Positions 1 to 51,000 of a stretch of 64,000 nucleotides of DNA are shown here, one piece after another. The position numbers and the translations under genes were made by a program. A model generated the notes under the pieces. That model did no database searches, had not been told where the DNA came from, and saw nothing but the letters and a program-made list of their open reading frames with translations. The stretch's first letter is position 1. Each line of letters opens with the position of its first letter. This DNA is from Alviniconcha marisindica (taxonomy: Eukaryota; Mollusca; Gastropoda; Provannidae): assembly GCA_018857735.1 (NCBI GenBank), contig JABMCL010001577.1:308501-372500 (forward strand). Reading direction: 5' to 3'.

Positions 1-60
1 TCCCTAAACAAAAGTGATAATAATAACACAGGATGTGACCCAGCAGATTTGACTACTCTG

Positions 61-210
61 CATGCCAATCCATGTGTATCCATGCCAGTCCATGTGTATC
101 CATGCTAGTCCATGTGTATCCATGCCAGTCTATGGGTATCCATGCCAATCCATGGGTATCCATGCCAGTTCATGGGTATCCATGCCAGTTCATGGGTATC
201 ACAAGCAATC
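61..210. repeat. 20-bp minisatellite
   Basis: About seven copies of CATGTGTATCCATGCCAGTC, with TGTG to TGGG variation along the array. Part of the downstream flank of TRIM37; no gene seen. Confidence 0.9.
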
Positions 211-279
211 CAGCACGGCTGTGTCATGTGACTGCTGCCTCATCTTTCCAGACGCAGTCTTACAATGACTCGTGTTAGG

Positions 280-682
280 CAATACCCATTACAAGATCAA
301 AAACACCCATTACAAGATCAAAAACACGCAGAAGGTTAAAAAGAGCTTTCGCTTTTAATTAGACATGCAGTTTCGTTGTTGTGGACACATATTTCAAGCA
401 ATGAACATAATATGTTAACAAACTATGACAGGAATGAAATTTGATTTACATGGCCTTCAGTCAGTGGAGAAGTTTCGGGGGAGGATGCAAGCATGAGGCT
501 GATGTGTATGTGAAAATACAAAATACAATGAAAAATATGTGCTCTCACCCCTCCCCCCCCCCACTTTTCCATCTACTGAAATATATACATATCAGATTTC
601 ATTTCACTCCTATCATAATTTTCTGTTCGTTGCTTGAAAAGGGTGCTTTTCTGAAAATCAGCGCATGCTTTGCATCGTCTGA
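280..682. other. Flank with a short duplication, otherwise featureless
   Basis: The unit ACCCATTACAAGATCAAAAA occurs twice at about 287-328. A C-rich stretch sits at 547-562. Nothing else recognised. Confidence 0.5.
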
Positions 683-914
683 TTAACCCCTTCACTGCCC
701 CAGCCAGTAAAATTTCCAGGCTGAAAAGTGCACGCACAAGCCTGCAAACGGTATATTTTCTGGTCCTATATCAAATCTAATTTCAATACTGTGCATTTTA
801 TGAAAATCCATTTACACGCTAATGCGAAAAAGAAAAAAAGAATAGTCTAAGGATTTCAAATTTTGCGCTTTTAGTAGTCATTTTCAACTGACATCATATC
901 AATGAAAGGGTTCA
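683..914. mobile_element. piggyBac-like MITE, copy 1
   Basis: Starts TTAACCCCTTCACTGCCCC and ends TGAAAGGGTTCA, an inverted terminal repeat next to a TTAA target. The right target is mutated to TTCA. The internal GCTGAAAAGTGCAC segment matches the second copy at 44845-45069. No coding capacity. Confidence 0.55.
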
Positions 915-1803
915 AACAAACAATTTTAAAAAACACACCTTTTGTGTGTTTTGATCTTGTTTCAGAACGCTGGCGGTCAACTCTGTTTCATGTTCAAGTT
1001 CAAAATCAATGTTGCCTTAGGTCCACACAGACCGTAAGGACTATTAGGGACGGGGAACCCAGGACAGCCACCTCGACTTTCACACAGCTCCTGAACTCTT
1101 GTTTAGTTTCGTTTAAAACAAAGTTTTTAAATATACATCCATTACAATCACATCGTCACAAGTCTGGGTATTATGAAGTAAAAGGTTGCGAGTGAAAGCG
1201 GGCCAACTGCCGCTACCAGTCCCTGCTTTGCTTTCTTTTCCAGCAGTTTCGCCCGGCCCACGTCTGCCAGTTTGACTACTTGAAACTGCTGTCTGTTCAT
1301 TTTCACTACATCCATCACACTTGGCACCAGCATGCAGGGCAGGTATCACATGAGGTGTCAACACTGTTTCTGCTGACACTGTCGTTAAATTAAAGCACCT
1401 CAAACCAAGTTAACAACACACACTCCACAAAACTGCCACGATTGCAGCAATGAACTGCACATGGGAATCCCCTCCCCCCCAAAAAAAAACAACAACTCAT
1501 TTTCCAAAAGAAGTATAAACCATCAAACACACACACACAAAACAATTTAAACATCGCACGAAACAAATATACAACAGAATAATTTATTCCAGAATATGGT
1601 CCAGATTTTAATCTTGAACACACCTTGATTGTTCCCAGAATGTCAAGCTTAATATTATAATAATGAGATGGACAGACAGTGGAACATTAAATTCATCACT
1701 CCTCACACAATATATTATATATAATCCCATAATTATATAAATGGCATGCTGTAGGGCAGACCAAAGGAGGTGGAAAGAGAGTATCCTTTTTCTATCAACT
1801 GTT
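915..1803. other. Flank beyond the TRIM37 3' end
   Basis: Minus-strand frames at 1113-1403 have some coding-like composition but no homology I recognise and no convincing splice sites. A stretch at 1395-1450 recurs at about 2683-2735 (AAAGCACCTCAxACCAAGTT), so it is an interspersed repeat. Confidence 0.4.
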
Positions 1804-1815
1804 TTTATTTTTATT
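1804..1815 (-). promoter_or_regulatory. Candidate polyadenylation signals of TRIM37
   Basis: Two AATAAA hexamers in tandem on the minus strand, about 410 bases after the TAG stop. A further AATAAA lies at 1583-1588. Which one is used cannot be told from sequence. Confidence 0.4.
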
Positions 1816-2222
1816 TTTTATGGAACAAGCTTATATGTCAACCAAACTGTTGCTTGAAGTGTGGTGCCAAGGGCAACGCGTGTGTAAATTGCTGAACTTC
1901 AGGTGTAGTCAGGCTTTGTAAGTAATGAAGAGCAATGACAAAACTCCAATGAAGGGCATGTCCAATTGTCTTCAAGGCATATCTTGCCGGTCCCACGACA
2001 TTTTCAAAACCTTGTTCTAATAAATACCACCAGCTACATTAATTCCGTAAAAACCAGAGAGAGAGAGAGAGAGACAGAGTTAGAGACAGCAAAACAAAAC
2101 TGAGAAAAATCACGGCTGAATTGTCCGAGATACATGTACAAAAAATGAAAACTCATCAATACTGGCCATGGCATGTGACCAATTAGGCGATACTGCAAAG
2201 GTGACTGAACTGAACCTTTCAG

Positions 2223-41027
<38,805 letters not shown>

Positions 41028-41529
41028 GATAGGTCTTTATCTGCCGTTGGGTCTACTGGACATACATATGAGTCATTTTAACTTCTGTTAAGCGTTGGGG
41101 ATTTGCAAGTACCCATTTGCAGAATCTTCTTCTCTCATCAACAGTCAACTTTTCCCTCCTGCGCAGGTAGCAGATAATAACTTCCGGTTGGTTCGGTTGG
41201 GTGAAATGAGAACAACAACAACAGAGCACTTTCAATCAAAATCTTTCTTAAAAATTATCAGGTAGTTTTTTCAACTGTTTTGTTGTAATGAGAGAGAGAG
41301 AAAAATTAAAACTCATTTGTTTTCGATCAAACCCTTTTCCTCTCGAGAAGGGTTACTAATATTATCCAATCCGATTTGCTGGCGAGAAAACGTCACTGCG
41401 AGCACATGTTATGGTAGGTGAATGGACTGTTTGCTCTCAGCCGTACGTAATGGTAATCCAGTCACACGCAGACTCCCGCGTGCACTGATATCTTTGACCC
41501 TGAGAAAGAGCATAAGGATCAGTGCAGGC
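41028..41529. promoter_or_regulatory. Shared bidirectional promoter of TRIM37 and Ttd14
   Basis: The 502 bp between the two divergent start codons. Visible motifs: an ETS/GABP-type site ACTTCCGGT at 41180-41188, a CCAAT box at 41366-41370 and a CRE-like ACGTCAC at 41390-41396. No TATA box is evident. ETS and CCAAT sites are typical of housekeeping head-to-head promoters. Both 5'UTRs must lie here. Confidence 0.7.
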
Positions 41530-41581
41530 ATGGCAGACGACAGCGAGAGGTACAAGTTCTACAAAGTCGTCCTCACGGGAG
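41530..41581 (+). CDS. Ttd14: Ttd14 exon 1 (start codon)
   Basis: Encodes [17 protein letters not shown] plus one base; donor GTAAGT. The KVVLTG strand leads straight into the P-loop completed by exon 2. ATG context is GCAGGCATGG. Confidence 0.93.
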
Positions 41582-44500
41582 GTAAGTAAATTTATAGGTT
41601 GACTGATCAGGATGATGCAAATCTTTCGGTAGACTGCAACACGTGTGTATTAACTATTATTGAGAACTGGGCGTGAGAGAGACAACAGGCACACGTGTTT
41701 CTGTTGGCGTCTTCTTTTTCTTCCTCTTCTTCTTCTTCTCTCGTATAGTGTCGAACTTCAACGTGGTGAAGACTGACACTGTTACTAGTGTTAGCGCATG
41801 GACTAATTTATTTTGTTGTTTCGGCCATTGTCCACCAAACTCTGACATGGACTACAGGATCATTAACGTGCGTTTGTGATCGTTTTGCAGGCGTATACAC
41901 ACAAGGGACTTCGGTTTATTAAATTATAGTCTCAACTGTCATCCGAAGGCTTGTAGTTCTAGCGCTGTAGTAATAGTCAAAGGCATGCTGGCAGGTTCAA
42001 GAGCTAGGGGTAAGATTAAAGTAATAAGAATTAAGAAGGCATCTTGCAGCCATGGAGTGTTAGTTACTTAGTAATAGTACTGTTAATCTGGAAATAAAGA
42101 TGAGCATCCCATATTTTGGTCAGAAGGATGCTTGTGGCAACTCCAGTCACAAGATCCCAGCAGGTAGTTGCAAGGATTTATAGGGAGGAAGCCCTTGACA
42201 TTATAAAAATGTCAAGTGTGGCAGCCTCAACTACTTCCTTGGGCAGGCAGTTCCATTCTCTTCCGGCCCTTGATTGTTCTGGGCAGAAAGGAAGAGCTCC
42301 TGTACTGTGTCCTTGCTGGGATGAGTTGGGACTGCCTGACATGACCTCCGTGTGGGGGGGGGGGGGGGGGGGGGGCGCTTGGATTTGAGGCCAGGGCAAT
42401 GGACTAGGCTGCTTTGGATTTTATACAGCATGGAGAGCCTTGCAGTTTGATGGCGTTCTCTCCAGCGTAGGCCGGTCCAATGCCTCCAGCATGCTGTTGA
42501 CATTGGAGGTGTTTCTATATCTGTTGAGAACAAAGCGGGCCACTCGTCACTGCACTGCCTCAACTCTGCTGGTGTTGTTTTGAGTGTGGAGATCCCAGAT
42601 TGAAGAGGCGTACATATAAAATAGTATTAGAACAGAGGCTAGACACCATTATGTATTACATGTACACACATAAAAATGGTGAAAGGTGTACTATACTCTG
42701 TAAGAACAGAAAAAGTGATAAATCTACACATGTATAAAAACAATGGAAGGTACACCTGTGAGAATGGAAAAAGCTATTTATAATTTATGTTATGGCATTA
42801 GCAGTATTACAGCCTTCTACTTCTTCACGCATGAACATGAGTGCACAAAGATATAATATATTAGAGTACTATTTAACAAAACATTACATACTTTGGAATA
42901 CGTTATTGTTATAATTACATCAATGGTTTAGAATTAGACGTTTACATTTTGCCTAGGGGCAGGGAAGTTTCTATCCCACAGGCAGGTTTGCTCTTGTGTT
43001 GTTAATTATTTGTTGGTTCTGAATGTAGCTATAACATCTCCAATTTTCCAATTTCTCATGTTGCTAATATTAATAAGTTCTTACTGTTGTTGTGTCAATG
43101 TACCATGTTTCTCCAATTTCTCATGTTGCTGACAATATTTTAAAAGTAATAGTACTATGATGTATTTTTTGTTTTTAAATTTAAGACAGTCCATCATGTT
43201 AATTATGATCAGTCTTAAAAACTTTATGATTAAATATGTTGTACTTTCAAATTAATATTTTGGTATAAATTTTATTTTTACCTTTTTGGTGAGGTGGGGA
43301 GTAATTGTAATGTTTTTGATTTATAATCTACAGATTACCTAAATTTGGTGAAGTTTATATAACAATATAACCTTTACAAATACTTTGCATTTACATGCAT
43401 GCCAGGTGACACTTGCCTTTATGTTCACGTGACATCTTTCCATCGAAGAGAAATGTTTATGCAAAAGCACTCTGACCTCCAGTCTACAGAAGCCCATACA
43501 GAGTAACATCATTTTAAATGTCATGCTGACTGTTTTCTTACGCCGGCTCAACTGTTTGGAACAGCTGGCCCAAGTGTTTGGATCAGTTAGCGTCAAGCGC
43601 ACTGACAGTTCTGATTGTTCCTCTTCTTTCAAGGCCACCCACAAAATGCATCTGTTCCATAACTTTTTGTAAAAGTCTTTTTTTCACTACCGGTGCCTAT
43701 CCACCTGGCCCCACCCCAATCCAATTGAGCGTGTGTGTTGTTACAATGTTAGTGTTATTGTAAATCACCCTGTGCTTCTACCATGTGTGGCAGATCATTT
43801 TCATAGGTGCTATAAAAATCCCCTTTATTATTATTACTTATTGTGCTGTCAAGTTATGTCATTATTAATCACTGAGTCATGTTTCACATTTACACTCAAA
43901 TTACAGCACTGACAAAAAGTGACATCAACATCTGTTCATTTCTCTCACAGGCGTAGATCTGTATATTGTTGGATACGCCAACGGTCTGCCCTATGTTTCC
44001 ATATTTGGATCCAAACACATAAAAGATTCAAAAGAACACTTATTTATTATGACAAAGACAACACAATGCAAATGTTCATGAAAATTCCCATCTTCAGGCC
44101 ACAGAAAACATGTGTGTGTGATGGTGTGTGTGTGTGTGTGTGTGTGTACGTGTGTGACTGTGCCACGGTGTGTATGTGTGTGTGATATTGTTTTAATTGC
44201 TGTGTGTAATACTTTAATTAATTGTTTTACAAGTGTGTGATCTTAACTTCATTACTATTTTATGATGAAGTCACAATTGTTCTATATTTATAACTATACT
44301 ATGGTTAAAGTAAGACTCTTTTGTTGGTGGTGTTGTGTTCGTTGTATTGTTCTCTTAACTTTATGTATTTTTTAATTTATTTTTTATGAGCCTGCCATGA
44401 CCACAACAAAATTGCCCCTTGTGGGATGATTAAAGTTTTTTGAATTGAATTGAATTGAAAACAACACTTCAACAACAGTGAAATGGTTAGAAACAATGAA

Positions 44501-45515
44501 AAATGATATGAGAGGTGGAGTAACTTATCTTTTGTTGTTGTAACTTGTAGGGTTCAGTGCTTGCCGGAATAATGTTGGCATGACAAAGACCTGTAATAGG
44601 TATGCTGTAATGAATACTATGTGACGTAAAAATGACAGAGAAAGGTGAGGAGATGGGGAAGGGGCCTAAGAAGAAAGAGAGAGAGAGTGCGTGCTAAACT
44701 TTGGAATACGGATTTATTTGAAAACATCAACCTTTCCAAAGTTATGCCTTTGAACAAAATGAACCAGTCAGAAAGACTGATTGCTTTTTAGAGGTGGCTC
44801 ACCACAGTTTGACACTGTATACATGCAGAACAATAAATAATACTTTAACCTTTTCACTGCCGTGCGTGCGTGCTGCACCGTCACTCGAAAAACAACCAAC
44901 AGAAGTGCCAAATTTGAAATCATTAAGGCCGTTCCCCTTCTTTGCGTGAGCTCATGAAAGGACTTCTACCAAAATGCACGGTATTGAAAGTAGTGTTTCC
45001 AGGCATGTCTGTGTGCACTTTTCAACCTAGAAAGTGTATGACTATGAGCTGGGGCAATTAAGGGGTTAACAGCAGTACTTTCTACATGCGGACTGTTTTT
45101 GGTTTTGTTATATAGATATATATATCCCAGAAAGGGCCTTATGCGCCCAAGTAGGTTATCTCTGAAAGGAATAGTTCTCTCTTCTTATTTTTAAACTTTA
45201 GTGTGTAAACAGTTTTAAACTAAAGAATATCATTTACCCACTACCTGTAAAAGCACACAGCGTACTAGATCTGTTTCATCAAAAAGAGTGCAAGGTGCAG
45301 CTAGATCAAGTTTCTTCTCTCTGTAGACTTGTCCTGAGGTGGCCCTGTGTGGTTGACAGGACATTAAAAGCAAATTATTAATTAACTAGCTATCCCTTTG
45401 TAGGTGCGCTTTCACAAACACACTCTTTCTCTCTCTCTGCACCCGTCCCCCCTCCCATCTCCCTCCCCCCTTGTAGGTGCACTTTCATTCTCTCTCCCTC
45501 TCTCTCCCGCTCTCT

Positions 45516-45604
<89 letters not shown>

Positions 45605-45961
45605 ATTTCTCTTTGAGTCTGTTCTGGTTTAGTTATTTTTTATGGTTTAATTTTTCATTTTTACCCAGGTCCATGTGGAGGAAAAACAACTGGTCAAGCC
45701 AGACTGAGTACCTTCTTTGAAAACTTGGGATGGAAGGTATGTATACATGTATTAATAATAACGATGATAATAATATCACTACTTTGTTGCAATAGTACTA
45801 CTGCTAAAGCTGCGACTTGTACTGTAGTTGGGAAAAGTGGGGGGGGGGGGGGGGGGGGGGATAGGATTAGCTTCAACGGTGCAAATTCTCTGGCAGAGAT
45901 AGGGACTTGGTTAAGCCAGTCTCAGGAGTCCCAGTGATTCAACAGCTGCCTTCAGTCTTCA

Positions 45962-46000
<39 letters not shown>

Positions 46001-46787
46001 CTGATAAAAATCAAAGAAAAACAACAAGTTGGCATAAAAGTTCCCAAATTTTCGGCTGACGCCTTCCTCGGGGGTTTATTCTTAACAACTGAACGAGGGT
46101 ATAAACACAGTTCACACAACGATTCTAAAATATCAGGTGACTAAAACTTGAAGAATAAAAAAACAACGACTAAGACCGAACTAAGTATATTATATATATA
46201 TAGATAGATAACCCAGAAAGGGCCTTGTGCTCCCAAGTAGGTTCTCTCTGAAGGGAATAGTAAGTTACTGTAACTGTTACTTTTCACAACTGAGTGAATT
46301 ACTCAATTAGTCATGGTCAGAGGCGCTATGCTTGGGCTGGACCCACCGAACCTCTTGACCCATGCATGGCATCAGTCCATAGACCATGTGAGTGGGCACA
46401 GGCCTGCTCAAACTTGGTAGTACAGCATACTGGTCAGCGCGTCAGTCACATGGTTGTGTACTGTAGTACTAGTAGTAATGCTACTACTGGTATTAGTGTT
46501 ACTGAACACTCCATCTCCATCACAAACCTTTGGCATTTCTGGCTGTCTCCTCTGCCTTGGTTTCAGCCATACTTTTTTTTTTTTTTTTTTACATTTTGAA
46601 AGTTGTTTCTGTGACAGGAATCTCTGCTGCCTATTCAGTATTCTTCTGTCTTGAAAATTTGGTGTCCCACAGGACTCTGTGTGTGTGTGTGCATGCATGC
46701 ATTTATTTTAACTGATACAATGTCTTGGGGTGTTTTTCTTGTTCCTTGTTATTGGTGAGAGCACTTGCATTATTCTTTGTCTTAGGG

Positions 46788-46886
<99 letters not shown>

Positions 46887-48002
46887 TTGTTACTGGTGAG
46901 AGTGCTTCCATTATAATTTGTCTTGGGATGTTTTTCTTGTAGCTCGATGAGAGTGCTTGCATTTTAATTTGAGATATTGTAATTTGTATACTCAAGCTCA
47001 AAAGTAAGCAACTTTTATGCAACAGTGCACAGATGTTCACCATGCCTCAATAAATAAACTATTTTGATGGAAGCTTTATTCACTAGTCTGTACCTTCTGT
47101 TCAACATGCAGTCAGTCTCATGCAAACTGTTCATGCATGTACTTGATGTACAAACAGTTTCTGGGGTGACAAACCTCGTTATGTTAAAGAATACAGTTGA
47201 ACGTACCTGATCTTGCAATTCATTTTAACAAACACTTACAGTACTACCTTACACTATATATATATGTATGCTTTCAGGTTTTCAGTGCACCGGAATCGGC
47301 CCACATTTATCTTGGGTAAGATTTTTTTTTATTGACAATACTCTTGGAATTAGCTCCAGCAGTTGTTGTTGTTGTTTTTGGGGGGGGCGGGGGCAGAGAT
47401 AGGGACTTGGTTAAGCCAGACTTAAGAGTCCCAGTGATTCAACAGGTGCCGTCAGTCTTCAGGGATGTAAGTTGCTGTAGCTGTTACTTTTCACAGCTGA
47501 GCGAATTGGTCATGGTCAGAGGCACTAAGCTTGGGCCTGACCCACCAAACCTCTTGACCCATGCATGACATCGGTCCATAGGCCGTGTGATTGGACCCAG
47601 ATGCACTGAAACTTGGCAGCATGCTATACTGGTCAGTGCATCAATCACATGGTTGTGTTAGTGTTACTGGCGGCCACGTTTGTCTCCCAGGTGTGTGTAT
47701 GGTGTGTGCGTGCATGTGTGTGTGTGTGTGTGTGCTGATGTGTGAGAACATACATGTATGTTATGTGAGCAAGTGTGATAACTGTTTGAGATAATTAAAG
47801 TTTCCAGTCTGGCCAGTAATGGTTGCAACCCTTTCGTTTTGAAGTAGCACTTTGAACCATACTGGGATTTCAGCAACCAAGTTTACACACACACCAGTTC
47901 TGACCCCCATTAAACCTTGAAGTAGACTGACGTATAATAATAATAAAAATATTTGTAAAGTGCAAAATCTTGTCCATAGAGACAATTTTATACATGCGTG
48001 CG

Positions 48003-48042
<40 letters not shown>

Positions 48043-51000
48043 GGCACCTGCATATTTAAGCATTCTGACTATACAAAGCTAAATTTACACAGCTTAGAGA
48101 CTTGATGGATGAAGACAGCAGCATGGAACAGAAACATGGCAGGTCTACAGTTTGGGGAAAAGAAATGTTTTTGGTTACATATGTATTCAGTGGTTCAGTG
48201 AAGCTGGTTTGCACGAGTGAATGCCCTTTGTAATCTTTCGCGTAAGAAGTCATGTGAGGTCGCAGCTTCACTTTCGGGCCGATTTCTGAGTAGGCGTTGC
48301 TTCACGCAGTGTATAACAATGGAAGTTGAACCTAGAATTGCGAAGCAGTACAAATGCCACCACTGTTCCGGTTGCAAAAATTACAGGGGAAAGGGGATGG
48401 AGGGTGGAAAAAAAGTGTCTTTACAACTTCTCTGGGCTGACCAGAAGATCGCGAGTTCGTGGAAAAAATGTGTTTTGGGGCATCCTATAGCATGAGCAAC
48501 AAGTTATTGCTTGTTGCCAGATACATTCTGACTATGGGCCTCCAAAAATGTCTTAAAGCTGGCAGTGTAAAATTCAAAAATTCACTGTCACCGCCTTCCA
48601 TTGTGAAGAAAGTACGCACCGGAAGTAAAAGCAGCCAAGGGACTTAAGCGAAGCCGGGCAAAAGTCAAGGGAGTTAACAACCCCGCCAGAACCACCCAAT
48701 ACATGCATATGTATACACACACACTGAGATCAGGCTGCCGCATACTTTGCACTGCTGCTAAGGAAACTGCTTCTCTCAAAAACATGGAACTGCACTCGGG
48801 TCTTGGTGAGAGTCAGAGGCTGCTGACCTCGTTACTGACTAATTGAGCCAGCATACTTTCTGCCTGACCAGTCACCAGCTGGTATATTTGGGTTTGTTGT
48901 TTTTATTGTCCCGTCAACCACACTGACCCAGGGTCATCCCAGGACAGCCGACTGACCCGTCACCAGTTGGTGTATTTGGGTTTGGGTTTTATTTTTTATT
49001 GTCTTGTCAACCACACTGACACAGGATCTGACTGACCAGTCACCAGCTGGTGTATTTGGGTTTGGGTTGTTTTTATTGTCTTGTCAACCACACTGACACA
49101 GGATCTGACTGACCAGTCACCAGCTGGTGTATTTGGGTTTGGGTTGTTTTTATTGTCCTGTCAACCACATTGACACAGGATCTGACTGACCAATCACCAG
49201 TTGGTGTGTTTGGGTTGTTTTTATTGTCCTATCATTTTCCAGATATTACATAATCTGTTACAAAGTCATAATTGCATAACAACTTTTTTTTTATGACAAA
49301 ATTTGTTTCCAGTGTAAAGGTCTCTGGGTAGCACACATTTTGATGTATGAATTATTTTCTTAGCACAAGTACTGCCTGAGATACAGCCCTAGATAATTAT
49401 TTGCAATTTAAAAATATTACATAATCGTAATTGTCATCAGATTAAAAAATGTTTTTAAACCAGATTGTTTTTAGTGTAAAGATCTCTTCATTGCAAATAT
49501 TTTGATATGTGAAACATTGCTGTACTCCTTGTATAAGCAAAGCTAAGAAAATGTGTCCACAGCCAGGTTAGTGTTTCATAGTGAACATAAATTTGTGACA
49601 TTCAAATTGGCTTTTGGGTCAAGTTTGGACGCCTGTATAATGACAAATGAAAATAATGCAGTTCTGAAAAAAATTAGGCATAATATATGTATATAGATCT
49701 GTGTGTAGAGGCATATTAAGACAAATCAGAGATTTACTTTACTTGGCATGGGGTGCTAAAGATGGATATTTGTGTGATTTGCAAGGAAATTGTCATGAAA
49801 ATGATAAATTTTGATTGCTTATTAAATCAAATTGGTGGATTTTCTAAACGTTTGTTGTTCATTTTCTGGAGCTTTGTGTTGTATTGTTTGAAGAAATGTC
49901 TTTGTTTATAGTGTGCAGCATCTGTTCTTCTTGTTATTCCCATGTAAACCTGGCATTCCACATGCAGTCAACACAGCGACAGTTACGCAAACATACTAAA
50001 TATTAAATATTTCAAAAAATATTTGAAATATCTGCTTGAAATTTTGCAGAGTGACTGTTTTCACCAAAATGCACAGTTTCTGACACATTTTGTTTTCCTG
50101 TGAAGAAACCAAAAAAATGAGTGGTCCTACCTACTATTAACCACATTGACACAGGATCTGACTGACCAGTCATCAGCTGGTGTATTTGGGTCTGTGTTGT
50201 TTTTATTGTCCTGTCAACCACATTGACACAGGATCTGACTGACCAGTCACCAGTTGATGTATTTGGGTTTTGTGTTGTTGTTTTTGTCCCGTCACCTACA
50301 CTGACCCAGAGTCTTCCCAGGGCAGCTGACTGACCAGTCACCAGTTGGTGTATCTGGGTTTGGGTTTTATTTTTTATTGTCTTGTCAACCACACTGAGAC
50401 AGGATCTGACTGACCAGTCACCAGCTGGTGTATTTGGGTCTGTGTTGTTTTTATTGTCCTGTCAACCACACTGAGACAGGATCTGACTGACCAGTCACCA
50501 GCTGGTGTATTTGGGTCTGTGTTGTTTTTATTGTCCTGTCAACTACACTGACCCAGGGTTATCCCAGGACAGCTTACTGACCAGTCACCAGCTGGTGTAT
50601 TTGGGTTTGGGCTGTTTTTATTGTCCTATCAACCACATTGACACAGGATCTGACTGACCAGTCACCAGTTGGTGTATTTGGGTTTGTGTTGTTTTTATTG
50701 TCCTGTCAACCACATTGACACAGGATCTGACTGACCAGTCACCAGTTGGTGTATTTGGGTTTGTGTTGTTTTTATTGTCCTGTCAACCACATTGACACAG
50801 GATCTGACTGACCAGTCACCAGTTGATGTATTTGGGTTTTTTATTTTTTATTGTCCCGTCAACTACACTGACCCAGGGTCTTCCCAGGACAGCTGACTGA
50901 CCAGTCACCAGTTGGTGTATTTGGGTTTGGGTTTTATTTTTTATTGTCTTGTCAACCACACTGAGACAGGATCTGACTGACCAGTCACCAGCTGGTGTAT

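Noticed and set aside
1113..1403. A further TRIM37 exon downstream
   Set aside because: The strong acceptor and in-phase stop at 2223-2256 already end the gene, and no fitting splice sites flank this stretch.
41053..41235. 60-codon minus frame upstream of TRIM37 as an N-terminal extension
   Set aside because: It ends with a stop before the TRIM37 ATG, and homology starts at that ATG; at most an upstream ORF in the 5'UTR or promoter.
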